Assembly (NCBI RefSeq): GCF_900090045.1 | Contig: NW_021638312.1 | Location: forward strand, 246,301-310,300 | Direction of reading: 5' to 3' | Origin: Plasmodium malariae | Taxonomy: Eukaryota; Apicomplexa; Aconoidasida; Haemosporida; Plasmodiidae | DNA length: 64,000 nucleotides | Shown: positions 14,015 through 27,670 of the stretch, piece after piece | Position numbering within the stretch: the stretch's first letter is position 1 | Layout: each line of letters starts with the position of its first letter | Notes under the pieces: generated by a model | What the model saw: the letters and a program-made list of their open reading frames with translations, nothing else | What the model was told of the DNA's origin: nothing | The model's database searches: none | Program-made: the position numbers and the translations under genes

Positions 14015-14892
14015 ATGGAACGAAAAATTAAATTAAACTTTTTATTTAAAATTTTTATGTTTATCTTTTTAATTTGGATATGTCATTTTGATAATGATAT
14101 TGTAAGTTAATATTATTTAATGAAATTTGTGTTATTCATATTTTTTGCGTCATATTGTTATTATTACTTTGTTAGAAAAAATTTATATATTTTTTAAACC
14201 ATGGATATTTATTTTCTTAGAGTATCGATAATGAATATTTGTATAAAAAGTACTTTGCTGATATAAAAATAGTTACAAGATCATATCGATTACTAGGAAA
14301 GCATAAGCAGGAAAAATGTTCAGATATTGTATATATAAAAGGTGATACACCAACTATCAAGGAATACCAAAAATTGAATACTTATAATAGTATAAAAGTA
14401 AACAAAGGCATAAATAAAAAGCAAAATGAATGTTCATTATATAATGCAGGAGGTTATGAAAATGGTAGGAGAAGTAAAAATTTTGTGCACTACGGAAGAA
14501 ATTCAAAATTAGGAAAAAGAAAATTCGACAAAATATACTATAGAAATACACTTAGGAATTCTACTATTGCAGATTTTAAGTTTTTAAGAGATGTTACAAA
14601 ACAAAAAGCAGTTCTTATTTGTATTTTATTGAGCTTCCATGCAATAATTGGAATACTACTAAGTTTTTTAATACCAACCCAAAATGTAAAAGGTAAAATT
14701 ATGATTTCAAAGCTTTGGTATTATGGAGAAATTGTAGGATTTCCTATATTTACATTTATAGTTATACTATCGTTTATTTATCTCTTCAGGTCAATTGCAA
14801 AGTATATAAAGATAATAAATAAGAAACGTGAAATACATAATACGGCGTATCCTTCTACTAGTAAAATCTTTCATAACAGTTATAATATATAA
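14015..14892 (+). CDS. Exported two-membrane-segment protein, unnamed family (copy B)
   Basis: Exon 1 is 14015-14101 (MERKIK start, 29 codons, donor GTAAGT); exon 2 is 14221-14892 after a TTCTTAG acceptor; phase 0; 252 residues. RLLGK begins at residue 52, again with Lys at the fifth position. The central block YENGRRSKNFV, GKRKFDKIYYRN and ADFKFL marks it as a relative of the gene at 10161-11033. Membrane segments are at about 159-181 and 198-219, and the tail is basic with AKYIKI. The MERKIK start and W21-I-C-H after the signal core are the same as in fam-l and fam-m first exons, so this family shares their exon 1. Probably exported into the host cell; function unknown. Its 119-base intron is the shortest of the set. 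Confidence 0.85.
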
Positions 14893-17603
14893 TTCCATAA
14901 GAAATATACACAAATAACATATCTATATAAAATTATAATTTATAAAATCAAATATGAATATCTGGATTTGTTGATAAGCAAAAGTATAAATATGCTTTTT
15001 TATTTTTTTTGTTATTTTAAATGTTATAATATTTTTTACATTGAACTTTAAGTTATCTTTTGACCTTGATTTGATGGTATTGTCCATAAACCTATTTTTT
15101 TATTTATTAAGATTTTTTTGAAAAATATATATGGGTAAATATAAATAATTATAAGTAATATTAATATAATTTTGGTTGATTCCTTTTTTCAGTTTTTAGT
15201 GGTCACTGTAAAAATAGCCTTAACTATTTTTGCTTTATCTGTTTCTAGAATTAAATGATTATTTGTTGTGTAAATAGAAGAACATATTATTGGTTTATAA
15301 TTAAAAATAAGATTGTCTTGTTTATTACATGATGAAAAGTATTTAATAGTTTTTTTTTGTATGGATATATATATATATAGAAATAAAAACAAACGTTATG
15401 TTTATTCTATGATATAAGCTTTAATATAAATACATTATAAAACACATTTTTTTATAAAATCTTTCTTAAAATTTTTTTTATTTTTTTTAATGGTCTAAAT
15501 ATGAAGTTATATACATATCAAAATATTCTTTCTAAATGTATTTCTGAGATTAGGTCTTATGGTAAATATTTTAATTTTACGTTGGATGCAATTTTTTTTA
15601 TCTATTTTGTTAACTTATGTGTATTATTTAATATACAATTAATTTTTTTTTAAAGAGTAAAAAATAAATTTCGAAATTTTGAAAAATTTTAATATTTTTT
15701 TTTATTTACATACATAATGAATAAAAGGTTAAAGGAATACAATTTAAACTATAAATTATTTTTTTTGAATATGCAAAAATTGTTTTATTAGTTCAATATT
15801 ATTTCTTTAAAATATAAATAAAAATAATTTTTTTATTACTGAACTTTTTTTTTTATAATAATTAAATTATGAATAATATATGTTGAATTTTTATGTGAAA
15901 TAAGAAAATGTTTCTTATAAATTAGTTATGTTAAAAATATTTTTAATTGATATTACATAAATAAAACATTAACGAAGAATTGCTTTATTAATTTTATACT
16001 TTTCTTTTACTGTATCTCATCATAAAATTCGCTATATATACGTAGTTTAATAGATCATTAAAACAAAAACAAAAATAAATTATTAAAAAATAAAAAAACT
16101 TAAATGATGTCTTTATATTAATATGAATTACAAAGAATAATATGGGTAATTATTTCCGTATTAAATCTATGATTACTATAAATATATAGACATTAAAAAT
16201 AAAATCGAATACCTAATTATCATCTAAATATTTATGTATATATTTTTTATATGAATATGTCGATATATCAATAATAATGTATAATTTCATTATTACATAT
16301 TTTTTTGTTTTATTATTATGAATGTGGTATTATGTATAATCTAATCATTCGCATATCTAAATTAATAATTAAAATTCAGGTATATATTGAAATCCTAGGT
16401 CATACATAGTTATATGAAATAATTTAGACGTATAAGTATTCTGAAAATTCTAATTGAATAATTATAACAGAATATGAAAATATTCCATAATGAATAACGG
16501 GATTCCAATTTTAAAACATTTAATTTATTTTAAAATGTATATATAATAGATTCAGTGGACATTATAAAAATGGATTCCATGAAGAAATTTGAAGAAAAAA
16601 ATTACCCTTAATTTTTTCTGATCCTTTTATATTATAGTGTTACTTTCTAATATATTTAGCAAATATTTCCTGCATTTTTCCTTTGTTTAATGTAAATAAT
16701 AATAAAATGTGGAAATATAAATAGCATTTGTTAATATAATAATATATTTTTGTGAAAGTATTACAATTATAAAGAAATGTTATGTTTATTTTTTATTTAT
16801 CGTATATCGATTTGTTTACTCCTCTTGGATATCAAAATATAAAAGTGTATTAATGGAAAAAAAAACAAATTAAGTACAGAGCTCTAGAAAAACGTATTCA
16901 TGAATTATTAAATAATAAATATCATTGTTACAATTTAAATTTAATCAACAACAGAATTAATCCCCTTATGATCATTTATCTTTATATTTACTACCGTGTG
17001 ACGTATGGTATATATTATTTGAAGACAACAAAGTTAAAAGTTTTGTATAATTTTTTAAAAATTTATTTCTGTATAATTTTAAGGAAACAAGGAATGATAA
17101 AAATTTAAAATAGAGTTAGTTATAAATAAAATACATTTATTTTTTATTTATTGAATAATATTTTTATTTTAAGTTTATTCTTTTCGTTTTATATAATAAT
17201 GTTATGAGTGTGCTGTTTCATATTTATTTTTGTACTTTTTTTTTTCTTTCTTTTTTAATACTTAACTAATTTTACTTTATATTATTGTGCAATTAAATCA
17301 AAGATTTCTGAATAGTGTTGTGTTATTTATTTAAGTTTTAAAATTATTTGTTTTGCATTTTAAGCAACATCAAATGTATAACTTTATTTTTGTGTTACTG
17401 ATTCTTACAGTAGTATATCATTTATATTATCCTTTTCTTTTTATAATTTTTATATCGTCATTTTTGTAATATTTATACACACTTATTCGTTTCCTTATAT
17501 TTAGTGTGTCTTAGTTATTAATGAATAACCCACTTATATGCAGCATTTATGTCACTAAATATTTGATTTTTTAATGCATATAATATATACAGTAATATTT
17601 GTA
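14893..17603. other. AT-rich gene-free spacer between convergent genes
   Basis: The preceding gene and the pir gene point toward each other across this stretch. The small - strand frame at 15189-15392 has no start context or recognisable motif. I see no RNA gene or repeat array; both 3' UTRs must lie here. Confidence 0.5.
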
Positions 17604-18750
17604 TTAAACTACTCCTTGAGGTTGATAACATACATTATGAAAACTTTCTTCATAATTTCTACTTACTTCTTCACATGTGTTTACTAAGGATTCTCTTTTT
17701 TTTTCTTCTACTTCAATAAGTTGAATTATTTTTTTCCTTTGTAAACGACTATATAACCATGATTTTATTGGAGTAAACTATATGGAAGTAAAAGAATATG
17801 TATATATATATACTAAAATGTGTTATTTCATTTTATTATTTTTTTTGTTTGTAAAAATGAATTATACTAATTATTGTACAATATTCATAATAATTATTAT
17901 AATTTTTATTAACCTTATATAATAGGAATAAAGTGAAAGTTGCTATTAATACTGTAAGAGTTGTTAAACTGGCAAAAAATACATAATTCTTTTTAGGTTC
18001 TAAAATTCTTGGTACATTAGGACAAGCAGTTACATTTATCATTTGTTTATTATATGCTTCCCTAAAATTGTTCAACTCCTCACAAAATTCATTACTATTA
18101 CTTTCTTCACACTCAATATAATATCTAATATATAAGTCATAACATCCTTGAGCACTTTGACAATTAACACTTTGAGTTGCAACATTTTTAATAAAATTGT
18201 TAAACTTTTCATATAAGTCATAAAGTTCATTAAATTTTGTTAAAGTTGTTTTATCAATTTGTTTTATATATTGCTCACATATATGACCAAGTTTGGAAGA
18301 AAATTCATTATATCCATTAAACCAACTAGATAACTTATTATATTTTTCTTTATTATTTATCCAGTAATTCAAGTATTTACAACGTCTTATTCTTTCAGAA
18401 AAATAATCCTTCTGTATTTTCATTAAATACGCGCCAATTTCTTGGCAAGGTTCTGTAAAGTCATTATCATGCTTAAGTATTGTAGCACATTTACTTCCAG
18501 GATTTAGTTCAGTAGTTCTATCATTAAAATCTTGAATAGTCTTATCAAAATCATCTTTGTATCTAAGAAATAATTCCACGCAATTATCCTAAAAATGAAA
18601 AAATTTAATAATAATATTTAAATAAGGAAAATCCCGCTTAGATGAAATATATATTTATCTATTTCTATAACAAAGAGATCTTGAATACAATATTATATAT
18701 AATAATATAAATATAAGTTTTACGTTTTCTACTGTAACTCCAGATGCCAT
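17604..18750 (-). CDS. pir: PIR variant membrane protein, complete three-exon gene
   Basis: Exons on the - strand: 18750-18724 (MASGVTVEN), 18588-17914 and 17777-17604, all joined in phase 0 with GT..AG introns of 135 and 136 bases; 291 residues. Exon 2 carries the Cys-rich PIR ectodomain with many spaced Cys, including C12 and an FCEELNNF element before the membrane. One membrane segment ends exon 2 (about residues 211-233, then LLYK). Exon 3 is the basic cytoplasmic tail beginning FTPIKSWLYSRL and ending YQPQGVV, typical of pir genes. PIR proteins are variant antigens of Plasmodium, proposed to reach the infected-cell or parasite surface; the exact role is unsettled. No frameshift or internal stop is seen. 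It lies opposite in strand to its fam-type neighbours, as does STP1. Confidence 0.93.
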
Positions 18751-21700
18751 TGTATAAAAGAATATATGAATTAAATAAAATAAATTATATCTATATCATG
18801 TTAATACATATACAAATAAAAGTAATGTTCCATAGTACATTTATATATAGTATATTCCTTTTGTCGTGCATAAAATGTAAAAAGAAATTCCTTAGAAGAA
18901 TGTCTTAATTAATTTTTACTTAATATTTTAAGAATAAAGTACATTCTGTATAATATAAAATAAAAGTCTTTAATTATTAATATAATAATTTGGAAAAATA
19001 TATTACTTTATTGTAATTAAAAAAAATTTATACAAAAAAATATTTTTCCAATTATTTATTATTCATATTGGGATTATGTAGTTGTGTATATATATGTTGC
19101 AGAATATTAAGTTAAATTTAATATATATTTATATAAATTGTACATTATATTGGAATATCTATTTAGGAATCTACTGTGATTTTTTAATATATTATAAATA
19201 TATAGATGCTATTTCTTTCAAAAGTATAGTTTTTTCGCTCTTATTAATTATCCTCTGTTTCTAATGTTAAAATAACACCATTCAAATTATTTGGATTAAT
19301 TTTTACTGTATTTTATAATAATATATATATTTGTCAAGAAACAAAACATCATGATTATTGCTGAAATTAGAATATTAGTAAATGAAGGAGGAACTTAACT
19401 AAAATGTAAATATTATATCTGAGAATAAGTATTTTTTTGTTAAAGTAAAAATATAACTTTTTAAAAAATTAGTTTTAATTATAAATTTATTGTTCTCTGA
19501 ATAAATTACATTGAATAACTATAAAATAATCCCTTAATTCTCTCCATTCTATTACATATAATTATTAACATTTTAAGTTCATTTTACATTTGACTATGTA
19601 TAATATATAATTTTGTATTGTATATATAAATATAAACAAAAAATCAGATATTTCATACTATAAATTGATTATTATCATAAGTTAACGATAAAAGAAAAAA
19701 ATATTTAGTAATTTTCTAAAGGGTTTAATAAAATTTATTAATGAAATCATTTTGTATCTGAAGAATAATAATAATATAAATTCATATATCAAATGAAATT
19801 TATTATTATAATTTGTGTATCATATATTTTATTAGAAAATATATTCACAATAAGTGTTTTACTATTCATTTATAATAAAATAATTGTGAAAAGTAATATC
19901 GTAATATTTTTCATTTTTGTATATGTGCTGCTATTTTACTTTTATTTATCATATATCATATGTTGTAACTTGCTATAACATTTATTTCAAAATGCCTAGA
20001 AAAGAATAATAAATTATTTCTCTTTTTTTCTTATTTTTTTATTTAATAAGATTATTCTTATTTATAAAAAATTTTATGTTTATTTTATCAATTTTTAGGC
20101 CGTTAGAAAACAAAATTTATAAAAATGAATATATTTTAAATATGTTTCTACGAAGATTTCAAAGAATGATTTTTTATTTTATAAGATGAAAATTAGAAAA
20201 ATAATAAAAAAAAGATATTTAGAATAACAAAATTCTACCATGAATTTATATGAAATATTTTATTTATTTATATGATATTATTTTTTTTTTCAATGTATAT
20301 TTATTTTTATTACAGATAATAAAAAATTATATTCATAATTTACACAAGTTTTATATTTAAAAAACCATTTTTACAAACATAGAGACAAAAAGAGTTAAAT
20401 ATAAAAAGGAATGAAAAAATTGATTGTGTGTTATTCGTTATTTTTATTATGATGCTGCAAACATGTAAATGAAAAAAAAAAAAAAAAAAAAGCATTTTCC
20501 CCTTTTATTTTATGTACGTAATTTTATATACACTTACATATAAAACAATAAAGAGAATAAAAACCAAATATTTGTTATTATTAATAACAAATAAACGTTT
20601 ATTTATTTTTAATGAAAAAATTTATCAAGTAAATACTTATAAAAAAATAGAACTAAATAAAAGGAAAAAAAGATAATAAGGTTTAGGTTAAATCTATTAA
20701 TTATTCTATTTGTATTTTACTTCATTTTATAAGTTGTATAGACTTGTTAATTATATAATAATAAATTCTGTATTAAAAAATTATAAGTACATATTTTTAT
20801 TAATATATATGTATTTTTTATTCATCAGTACAAAAAGCATAATAAAATAAAATAAAAATGTAAATATCAAATTGGTTTAAAATATTATCTATTTCAAAAG
20901 TCAGCGTCTAAAATGAAAACAGTAATTCTGGTTATATGATATTTAAAATCTATAAAATAAAAAACACATAGGTCTCTTAAAAAATTAGATTTAATTTAAA
21001 ATTTATATATTCTACGTAAAAATTTGAGCAACCCATGTAAAATTCAAATTAGAAATAAGCAAAAAATTTTGATTTGTTAAATTATTTTGATACATTACTT
21101 ATTTTATCTACCGTATAATCATAGCGTTATATAATAGTTATATAGAGTAGCAGTAAATATAGTGATATTCTTATATTTCTATAAATCATTGTTTGTTTCA
21201 AGAAAAAAAATAAAAAGATAAGTATTGAAAAGAAAAATTTTCAAATATATATTTTTTAATTTTAATAAAATTATTTTTTTTAATATTTTTTGTTGTCTTT
21301 TATTTCATTTTTGTAAACACAATTTTCTTTTTAAGTGGTAAATCTTTTTTCAAAATAGTAAAATATATTATTAAGCCTTATTTTTAGTTCCTATTTAATA
21401 AAACTATAAATCACAGGAAAAAAAAAGATACTTGTTTGCATTACAAATATATTATATTATTAGTACAATACATAATAAATTTTTAAGAAACAAATATAAT
21501 TTTGAAAAAAAAGACGTCATCAAATGATGAATAAGGAGATAATAAAAAGGAAAGAAAAAAAAGTATAAACGTCACTTAGAATATATTAGAGAAAATACAA
21601 ATTTCCACAAAATATCAAGACTAATTAAATTAAAAAATATAAGAAATAACTCCAAACAATATAATAATAATTAAAACATAGATTAATAGATATAAATGAG

Positions 21701-23519
21701 AATAAAATTATTACCAAAAATATAAGTCCTACATCAAAATCTATCAAAGAATACAGAATATATATTTTGAAAAATGACTATTGTATATAGTGTGCTATAC
21801 AGATGGATATAGAAAAGATAGAAACTTAATTAAAACATTTATAATGAAATACATTTACGTAATTTAAATATATTACTTGTCTCCTCACATTTGAAATTAT
21901 TAGTCTTAATTCTCTATTTCAAAAAATTACTGTATAACGTTTTAACTTTTGCTAGTATATGTAATGTAATATTAATCTAACATTTCTAGATACTCTAAAA
22001 TATAGTTTATCGTCAAAAAGAATAGTTAGCATCATTATTAAGCATAATTATTTTCTGCAAAAGAGTATTTATTTCGGAGTTTAAAAAAATTTATTGTATT
22101 CTTAATGATACTACATACTGTAATAATATTATTGAAATATGTAATATATATGAAATCACTAATATATACTTATATATTTTGATATGAAATATGAAAATTA
22201 ATATATATTCTTAAATTTTAATAAAATTAGAATATATTTTTTCCAATATTTATTATATAATGCTTTTTTAATGTGTCTGTTTTTATATAATATATATGCA
22301 TTTAATAATACTAATTATTTATGATATATGTATTTACTTAAAAACAAGTTAAATATTACGAGAATAAATGTAAATTATTTATATATGATACTTTTATTTG
22401 GATGAATATGAATAATTAATTTAAACATACACGAATACTTTTATTAGATATAAAATTATGTAACCGCACATTTGGATTTCCCTTTTTAAAATATACAAAT
22501 TTTATAGGTGTTTTCACTTCAAGAATACAAAATTTAATATAACATTGCATAAATGTTCTAAATATTCGAAATATATTTAACGTGCAGCTTGTATTTTTTG
22601 AAACAAAGAAAAATTTTACCTTATTTTTATTTTTGTTTCACATTCTATAATTAGTATTAAATTTCATATAAGTTTAATTTTTTTAATTAATAAATAATGT
22701 TTAACAATTATAGTAAGCGTACAGAACTATTTTTTTTTTTTAGGTTAATGAGAAAAAAATTAATAGTTATATTTGTAATATATATGTCAATATGTGTATT
22801 CAATGTATATATATATTTTTTATATTAAATATAAAATTAAATCATTAAACATCAAAAGATCAATTTTATTATATTTATAAATGTTATAAATAACAAAATT
22901 TTTTAATAGTTCTATGGGGAAATATATATATAAATATATATTTCAAACATTTTTTTATAATATTTACTGTGCAAACATTCACTGTAAAAAGTGTTACTTT
23001 ATTAATAAATAACATTATTGCAAATATTCATTAGAACATTTTTAATATTATATTTTCTTTATTAAGGTTTATATTTATATTTTACTTATTTTTAATATAT
23101 TTTTAAAAACAAAAAATAAATATTTATAAATCAAATGACAATATCATTTTATTAGTAACTTGTTAAAATATGTTAAATTGTTTACAAGCTCAAGGATATT
23201 ATAAGAACGAATGATTTTTATGTGAATGGGAAAGTGAAATTTTTTATTTTAGTAAAAACTCCTATATTTCTTCTATATAATTTGTAACCTTCTAATTAAT
23301 ATAATGAGTTGTAATAATATCATCCTAGAAAATTTGCCTAATATTATTATCTACCTCATATTATATTATTATTAATAGTATCTTAATGAGTAAGTATATA
23401 ATTTCGTGAATGATTGTTATACTTAATTTTGATTGTAATGGGCTTTGATAAATCTTTAGATAATGTGACACTTTCCAGTAGAACATTGTTTTAATAAACG
23501 AATATTTTGTTTTCAGAGG
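18751..23519. other. AT-rich gene-free spacer upstream of pir
   Basis: Contains the presumed promoter of pir (its first part, read on the - strand). Frames at 19082-19264 and 19793-19978 are I/Y/F-rich noise. A 20-base A run is at 20472-20491. I recognise no gene or RNA. Confidence 0.5.
20472..20491. repeat. Poly(A) tract
   Basis: Twenty consecutive A in an intergenic region; common in Plasmodium and prone to length variation. Confidence 0.9.
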
Positions 23520-23812
23520 ATGAGAAGTAGACAAAAAAGGTAGTATTAAAAGTTACGTTATTTGTAAATGGCATTATGATTCAGAAATGAGAAAGATATA
23601 AATGTATTAGAATTTGTTAGAAAATTAGAATCTATGAGTAAAAATAATACAACAGTTGCGTCCAAATTTTTAGTTTATAAATTTACATGAATTATATGCA
23701 AACCATTTACAGGGATAGATAATTTCTTTGAAAAATATGTTGGCTATTTATTCATATATATAAATAAAGGAGATATGCGAACTCTAGGGAGAAAAAAGCT
23801 TTAAAATATTCA
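23520..23812 (+). other. Possible degenerate exon, family unknown
   Basis: After a GTTTTCAG acceptor-like site the sequence is less AT-biased than its surroundings, and fragments with ordinary amino-acid use can be read in more than one frame: DINVLEFVRKLESM and then, after stops, GIDNFFEKYVGYLF and NKGDMRTLGRKK. Several stops and frame changes break it. This looks like an old exon of an exported or interspersed family, but I cannot name the family, and chance is not excluded. Confidence 0.3.
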
Positions 23813-26770
23813 TTACTATTAGTAAAGCTTTGATATTTGATCTAGCTGTAAAACTTTTTTTAATAGAATTTCTATTATTTACATTATTAAATTAAATTGG
23901 AAATATTATTTAGTCCCATAATAATCTTATGCTTATTGTTGAAGATATATTATTGTTATTCGTGTGTAATAATGAAGTCATAGTTGGATTATAGTCGCCT
24001 ATTATAAGTATCTTTACGTTTATTTATATCCTAGTGTAAATATTCAAATATGTGGTTTATATTCGAGAAAATGAATATAAAGTATAGATGTAATGAACAT
24101 ATCTGTTAAAGAAGACAAATTTTTCATATAACTGATAAATTTCTACTTTTTGTTTAATGATTTAATGTTATTAAAAAAGTTCCTTCTTGCATGAATATAA
24201 CTTTTATTATAATTCATGGATAATATAAACATATATATTAACACACAAAAGTAAAAAATTATGTATTAAATATTTATTTCGGTTTGTATGGTTCTATAAT
24301 TATTTTAATAATATAGTGTATTCTTATGAGGTAATTTATTATTCTCATATGTTATACTTATATATATGTATTTTTTGTTTCATTGTAATATTAATTACAT
24401 ACAGCTAATTATTCTCAACAAAAGGGTTATATATGAGAAAATTATATGTATATAGGTTTTTACGTAGATTTTTATAATAAAATATATGAGCTCATTTAAC
24501 TTGATATACAAAATTGCAAATTAATACAAATCCCCTAAATGAATGAGGCAATATTGTTTTTTAAGAAACTTAAAATTTTTTAGTCTTTTTATGGTTATGA
24601 GTGATTATTTAAAGAACATATTAAAAATATTAATTATATAATCGTTTTAATTTAAACGTATATTATTGTTTTCCGTATGATAAAACTAAAACTATTTGAT
24701 ATGTTTTTTGTTATTATGAATATTTTATAGAAATAATAACAAATATTCTTTGAAAATAATTTATTATTGGAATTATATGTTTCAATGTTTATTTCATATA
24801 AGGATATTTTTACATTTAATATTTTTTTATGATAGAATTACCAATATAAACTAATATTATATTTCTTTAATGTATTAATTTTTAACATCACATTATCAAT
24901 TTTAGTATTCATGAAATATTATAAATAAATGTAGTTTTCAAAATATATGTATCATTATATAACTCACGTAATGCTTAGATATAAAACTGTTTCATAAGTA
25001 TAACCGAGATATCCATATTAAAAGAAATTTATAAATTAAAATTTATTATATATTTTTTATTTTTGATAGTATTAAGAGAAATTTTTTTTGAACGAATATT
25101 TATCTATTATTAGTGGGTTTCACAAGATATTTACGCATTCTGTTATTTCTTAAATAATAAGTACTTTATAAAAGTATATAAAATGGATATAATAAAATAT
25201 AATAAAGCATTAAACAATATGTAAATAAATTTTTAGGTATATAAATTTTTTTCTTATAATAATTATATATAGATAATTACTTATATATGTGTGATGCTTT
25301 GCATTTTTTTCTATACATTTATTTACATCAGGTAACGTCGGATATTAAATAAAAACGAAAATATAAGGATTTTATATCAATGAAAAGGAATTTTATTGTT
25401 TCTTTTTAATACATTTTTTTTATTAATTTTTCGTTAAATAAAAGTAGATCAAAGTTATACATTTATTCTTATTAATAAATATATAATTATATTTTTAGTT
25501 ATTCTATAAAAGCAATATATTTTAATTAAAATATTAAGATATGTTTTAAGTAAAAAGATTAACTGTATAAGGTTAATATATCTAATTTATTGTGAATTTT
25601 TTGCATAAACTTTTTGCATGATAGAACTTTGATTTTTTTTAAAAGAGTTATTATGTAAATTCAAATATCACCCAAATATTAATATTCATAGTTGTTTAAT
25701 TACTATGGGTACGTATATTTATGTATTTATTTCTTAGGATATAAAATAGCTTAAGCATTTTTATTTTCTGCAGAAATGTAATTAGATCTCAAAATTTTGG
25801 GATATTATATGGATAAATGTGAATAAAAAAGATTAACACACCTTTAAAAAAAAATTTATTCTTTTATTATATATTTCTTTTTATTATTAAATTATTTTTA
25901 AATATATATGTTTATTTAAAGAAAAATAAATTATTTTAAAAATTTAAGAATATTATATTTGCAAAAAATTATTTAGTTTAAACTTAATTAAAAATAATAA
26001 TTTTCAAAAATTGTTGTAGGTTAATAAAAAATGAGTAATTACTTTACTTTTAGATGTATATTTTACCATAAATTAAGTAGTATGTAATTAATTTTGTTTT
26101 TTTGTACACCATATAGTCTATAAAATAATGTATGTGTTTATGAAGTAAATAAATCATGTATTATAATTGACGTAACATTAAATTTTGTTTTATTAATTTA
26201 TTGTAACTATTATTTTAATTATATTATTAATATTTTTACTAATAATAACATATTATTCTAAAATATTATGTTTAAAAAATTCGATTAAATGAATAACATC
26301 ATTAAAATTAGTATTTGTTGTTGCAATATCTAGAGAAGTGTATAATATACATTCTATAGCTCCTATATATTCTCTATAAGATCAATATTTCTAAATATTA
26401 AAGGAAAACGTATTTTTCTTTTTAATTTATTGAAAAAAGGATTAAAAAAAATTATTTAAACAATATATCAAGTTAAAAAATTAAATAATATATTTTGAAT
26501 TATTTTTAGTGTATTCAAATTATATGATTTAAATGTACATTTATTTTTCTTTTTAATAACTTTAACATAAAATTTTTGTAGTATATTTTTTGATCGATTA
26601 TTTTTGTAAATGTAATGTTCACTACAGTTATATATATTTTATTAATTATTAACGTAGCAACAAAAAAATATTTTTTCAAATAATTAAAACATACTTTATA
26701 TCTGCTAATATATTATAATATTTTTATTTCGTTCTTCAATATATAAATAAGAATATTAATGACACTTATT
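23813..26770. other. AT-rich gene-free spacer
   Basis: Up to about 24700 the base composition stays slightly richer in G and C than elsewhere, possibly more decayed coding DNA. The last 450 bases are a diverged fam-type 5' flank, with a 'tatattctctata' block near 26368 and 'atattttgaattattttt' near 26490. Confidence 0.4.
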
Positions 26771-27670
26771 ATGGAACGAAAAATTAAACTAATATTATTT
26801 ATTAAAATTGCTCTGTTTGTCCTTTTAAAATGGATATGTTATTTTAACATTGAAGCAGTATAATAATAATATTTAAGGATATTTGTATTGTTTTTATTTT
26901 TAGTAATTTATATTTATTAATACTTTTTGTTTTTTATTATAGTGTATATCAACTAAATGACATATATTTACATTTTCCTTTTTTTTTAGAGTATGTTTAA
27001 GAAATCATTTAATAGGTACTTCGACCTTGATAGAAAAACAAATACAAAAAATTATCGATTACTAGCAAAAAGTAAACGGCTTAATAATTCAAATAATTTA
27101 GAGATAATATATGATATATCTAATAATGCAGGATACAAAAAAATAAGTGTAAATAATAATGAAAGAGGTGATAAAGAAAAAAAAAAACAATCTAATAGAT
27201 GCTTATTAAATAAAGCACAATACTATACGGAATATATTGATTATAATAATGGAATATTTGATGGAAAACATTTCCATTTTGAAAAAAAATGGATTAAAAA
27301 AAAAGATTATGATAATTTTCTTGAAAAAAAAAGGAGAATTCGTGCTATAACTTTAAAAAAAATAAAATTGAAAAAATACGGATTTGGAGTTGCTTTATTT
27401 TTTATTTTTTTTCTTATGGGAATAGGATTACCAATAAAACGGGGATTTGAATTGTCCGTAGATGATTTAGATTCAAAACGGTATGCTATAGAAAAAGCTA
27501 TTATAGATTTTGTAAAAGAACTAACAAGTTTAGAAGAAGGACAAATCTATATAATATTATTTGCAGTAGTTTTCATTATATTAGCAATTATCCTTATAAT
27601 AGCGATTTATAAAATCATAAGAAATAATGAAAAATATAATAAAATTAAGTTGATGACAGAGCAAAACTAA
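26771..27670 (+). CDS. fam-l exported protein
   Basis: Exon 1 is 26771-26857 (MERKIK, 29 codons, donor GTATAAT); exon 2 is 26990-27670 after TTTTTTTAG; phase 0; 255 residues. The signal in exon 1 is followed by RLLAK at residue 52 (Lys at the fifth position). The fam-l signature is clear: LLNKAQYYTEYIDYNNG, then FDGKHFHFEKKW, then a KKKDYDNFLEKKRRI block. Membrane segments are at about 159-178 and 215-237 with a loop of about 36 residues between them, and the tail is NNEKYNKIKLM. Fam-l and fam-m are large subtelomeric families of P. malariae, published as frequently paired and predicted to fold like the invasion ligand RH5; their function is not shown. Here the next gene downstream is a fam-m, 5.8 kb away on the same strand. 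The frame is intact. The name is from memory of the family signature. Confidence 0.88.

Noticed and set aside
14357..14551. - strand 64-residue frame
   Set aside because: Antisense shadow of exon 2 of the gene at 14015-14892.
24543..24645. Short ATG frame that looks like a signal exon
   Set aside because: Lacks the Trp21 and 29-codon donor position seen in all true first exons here, and no second exon follows.
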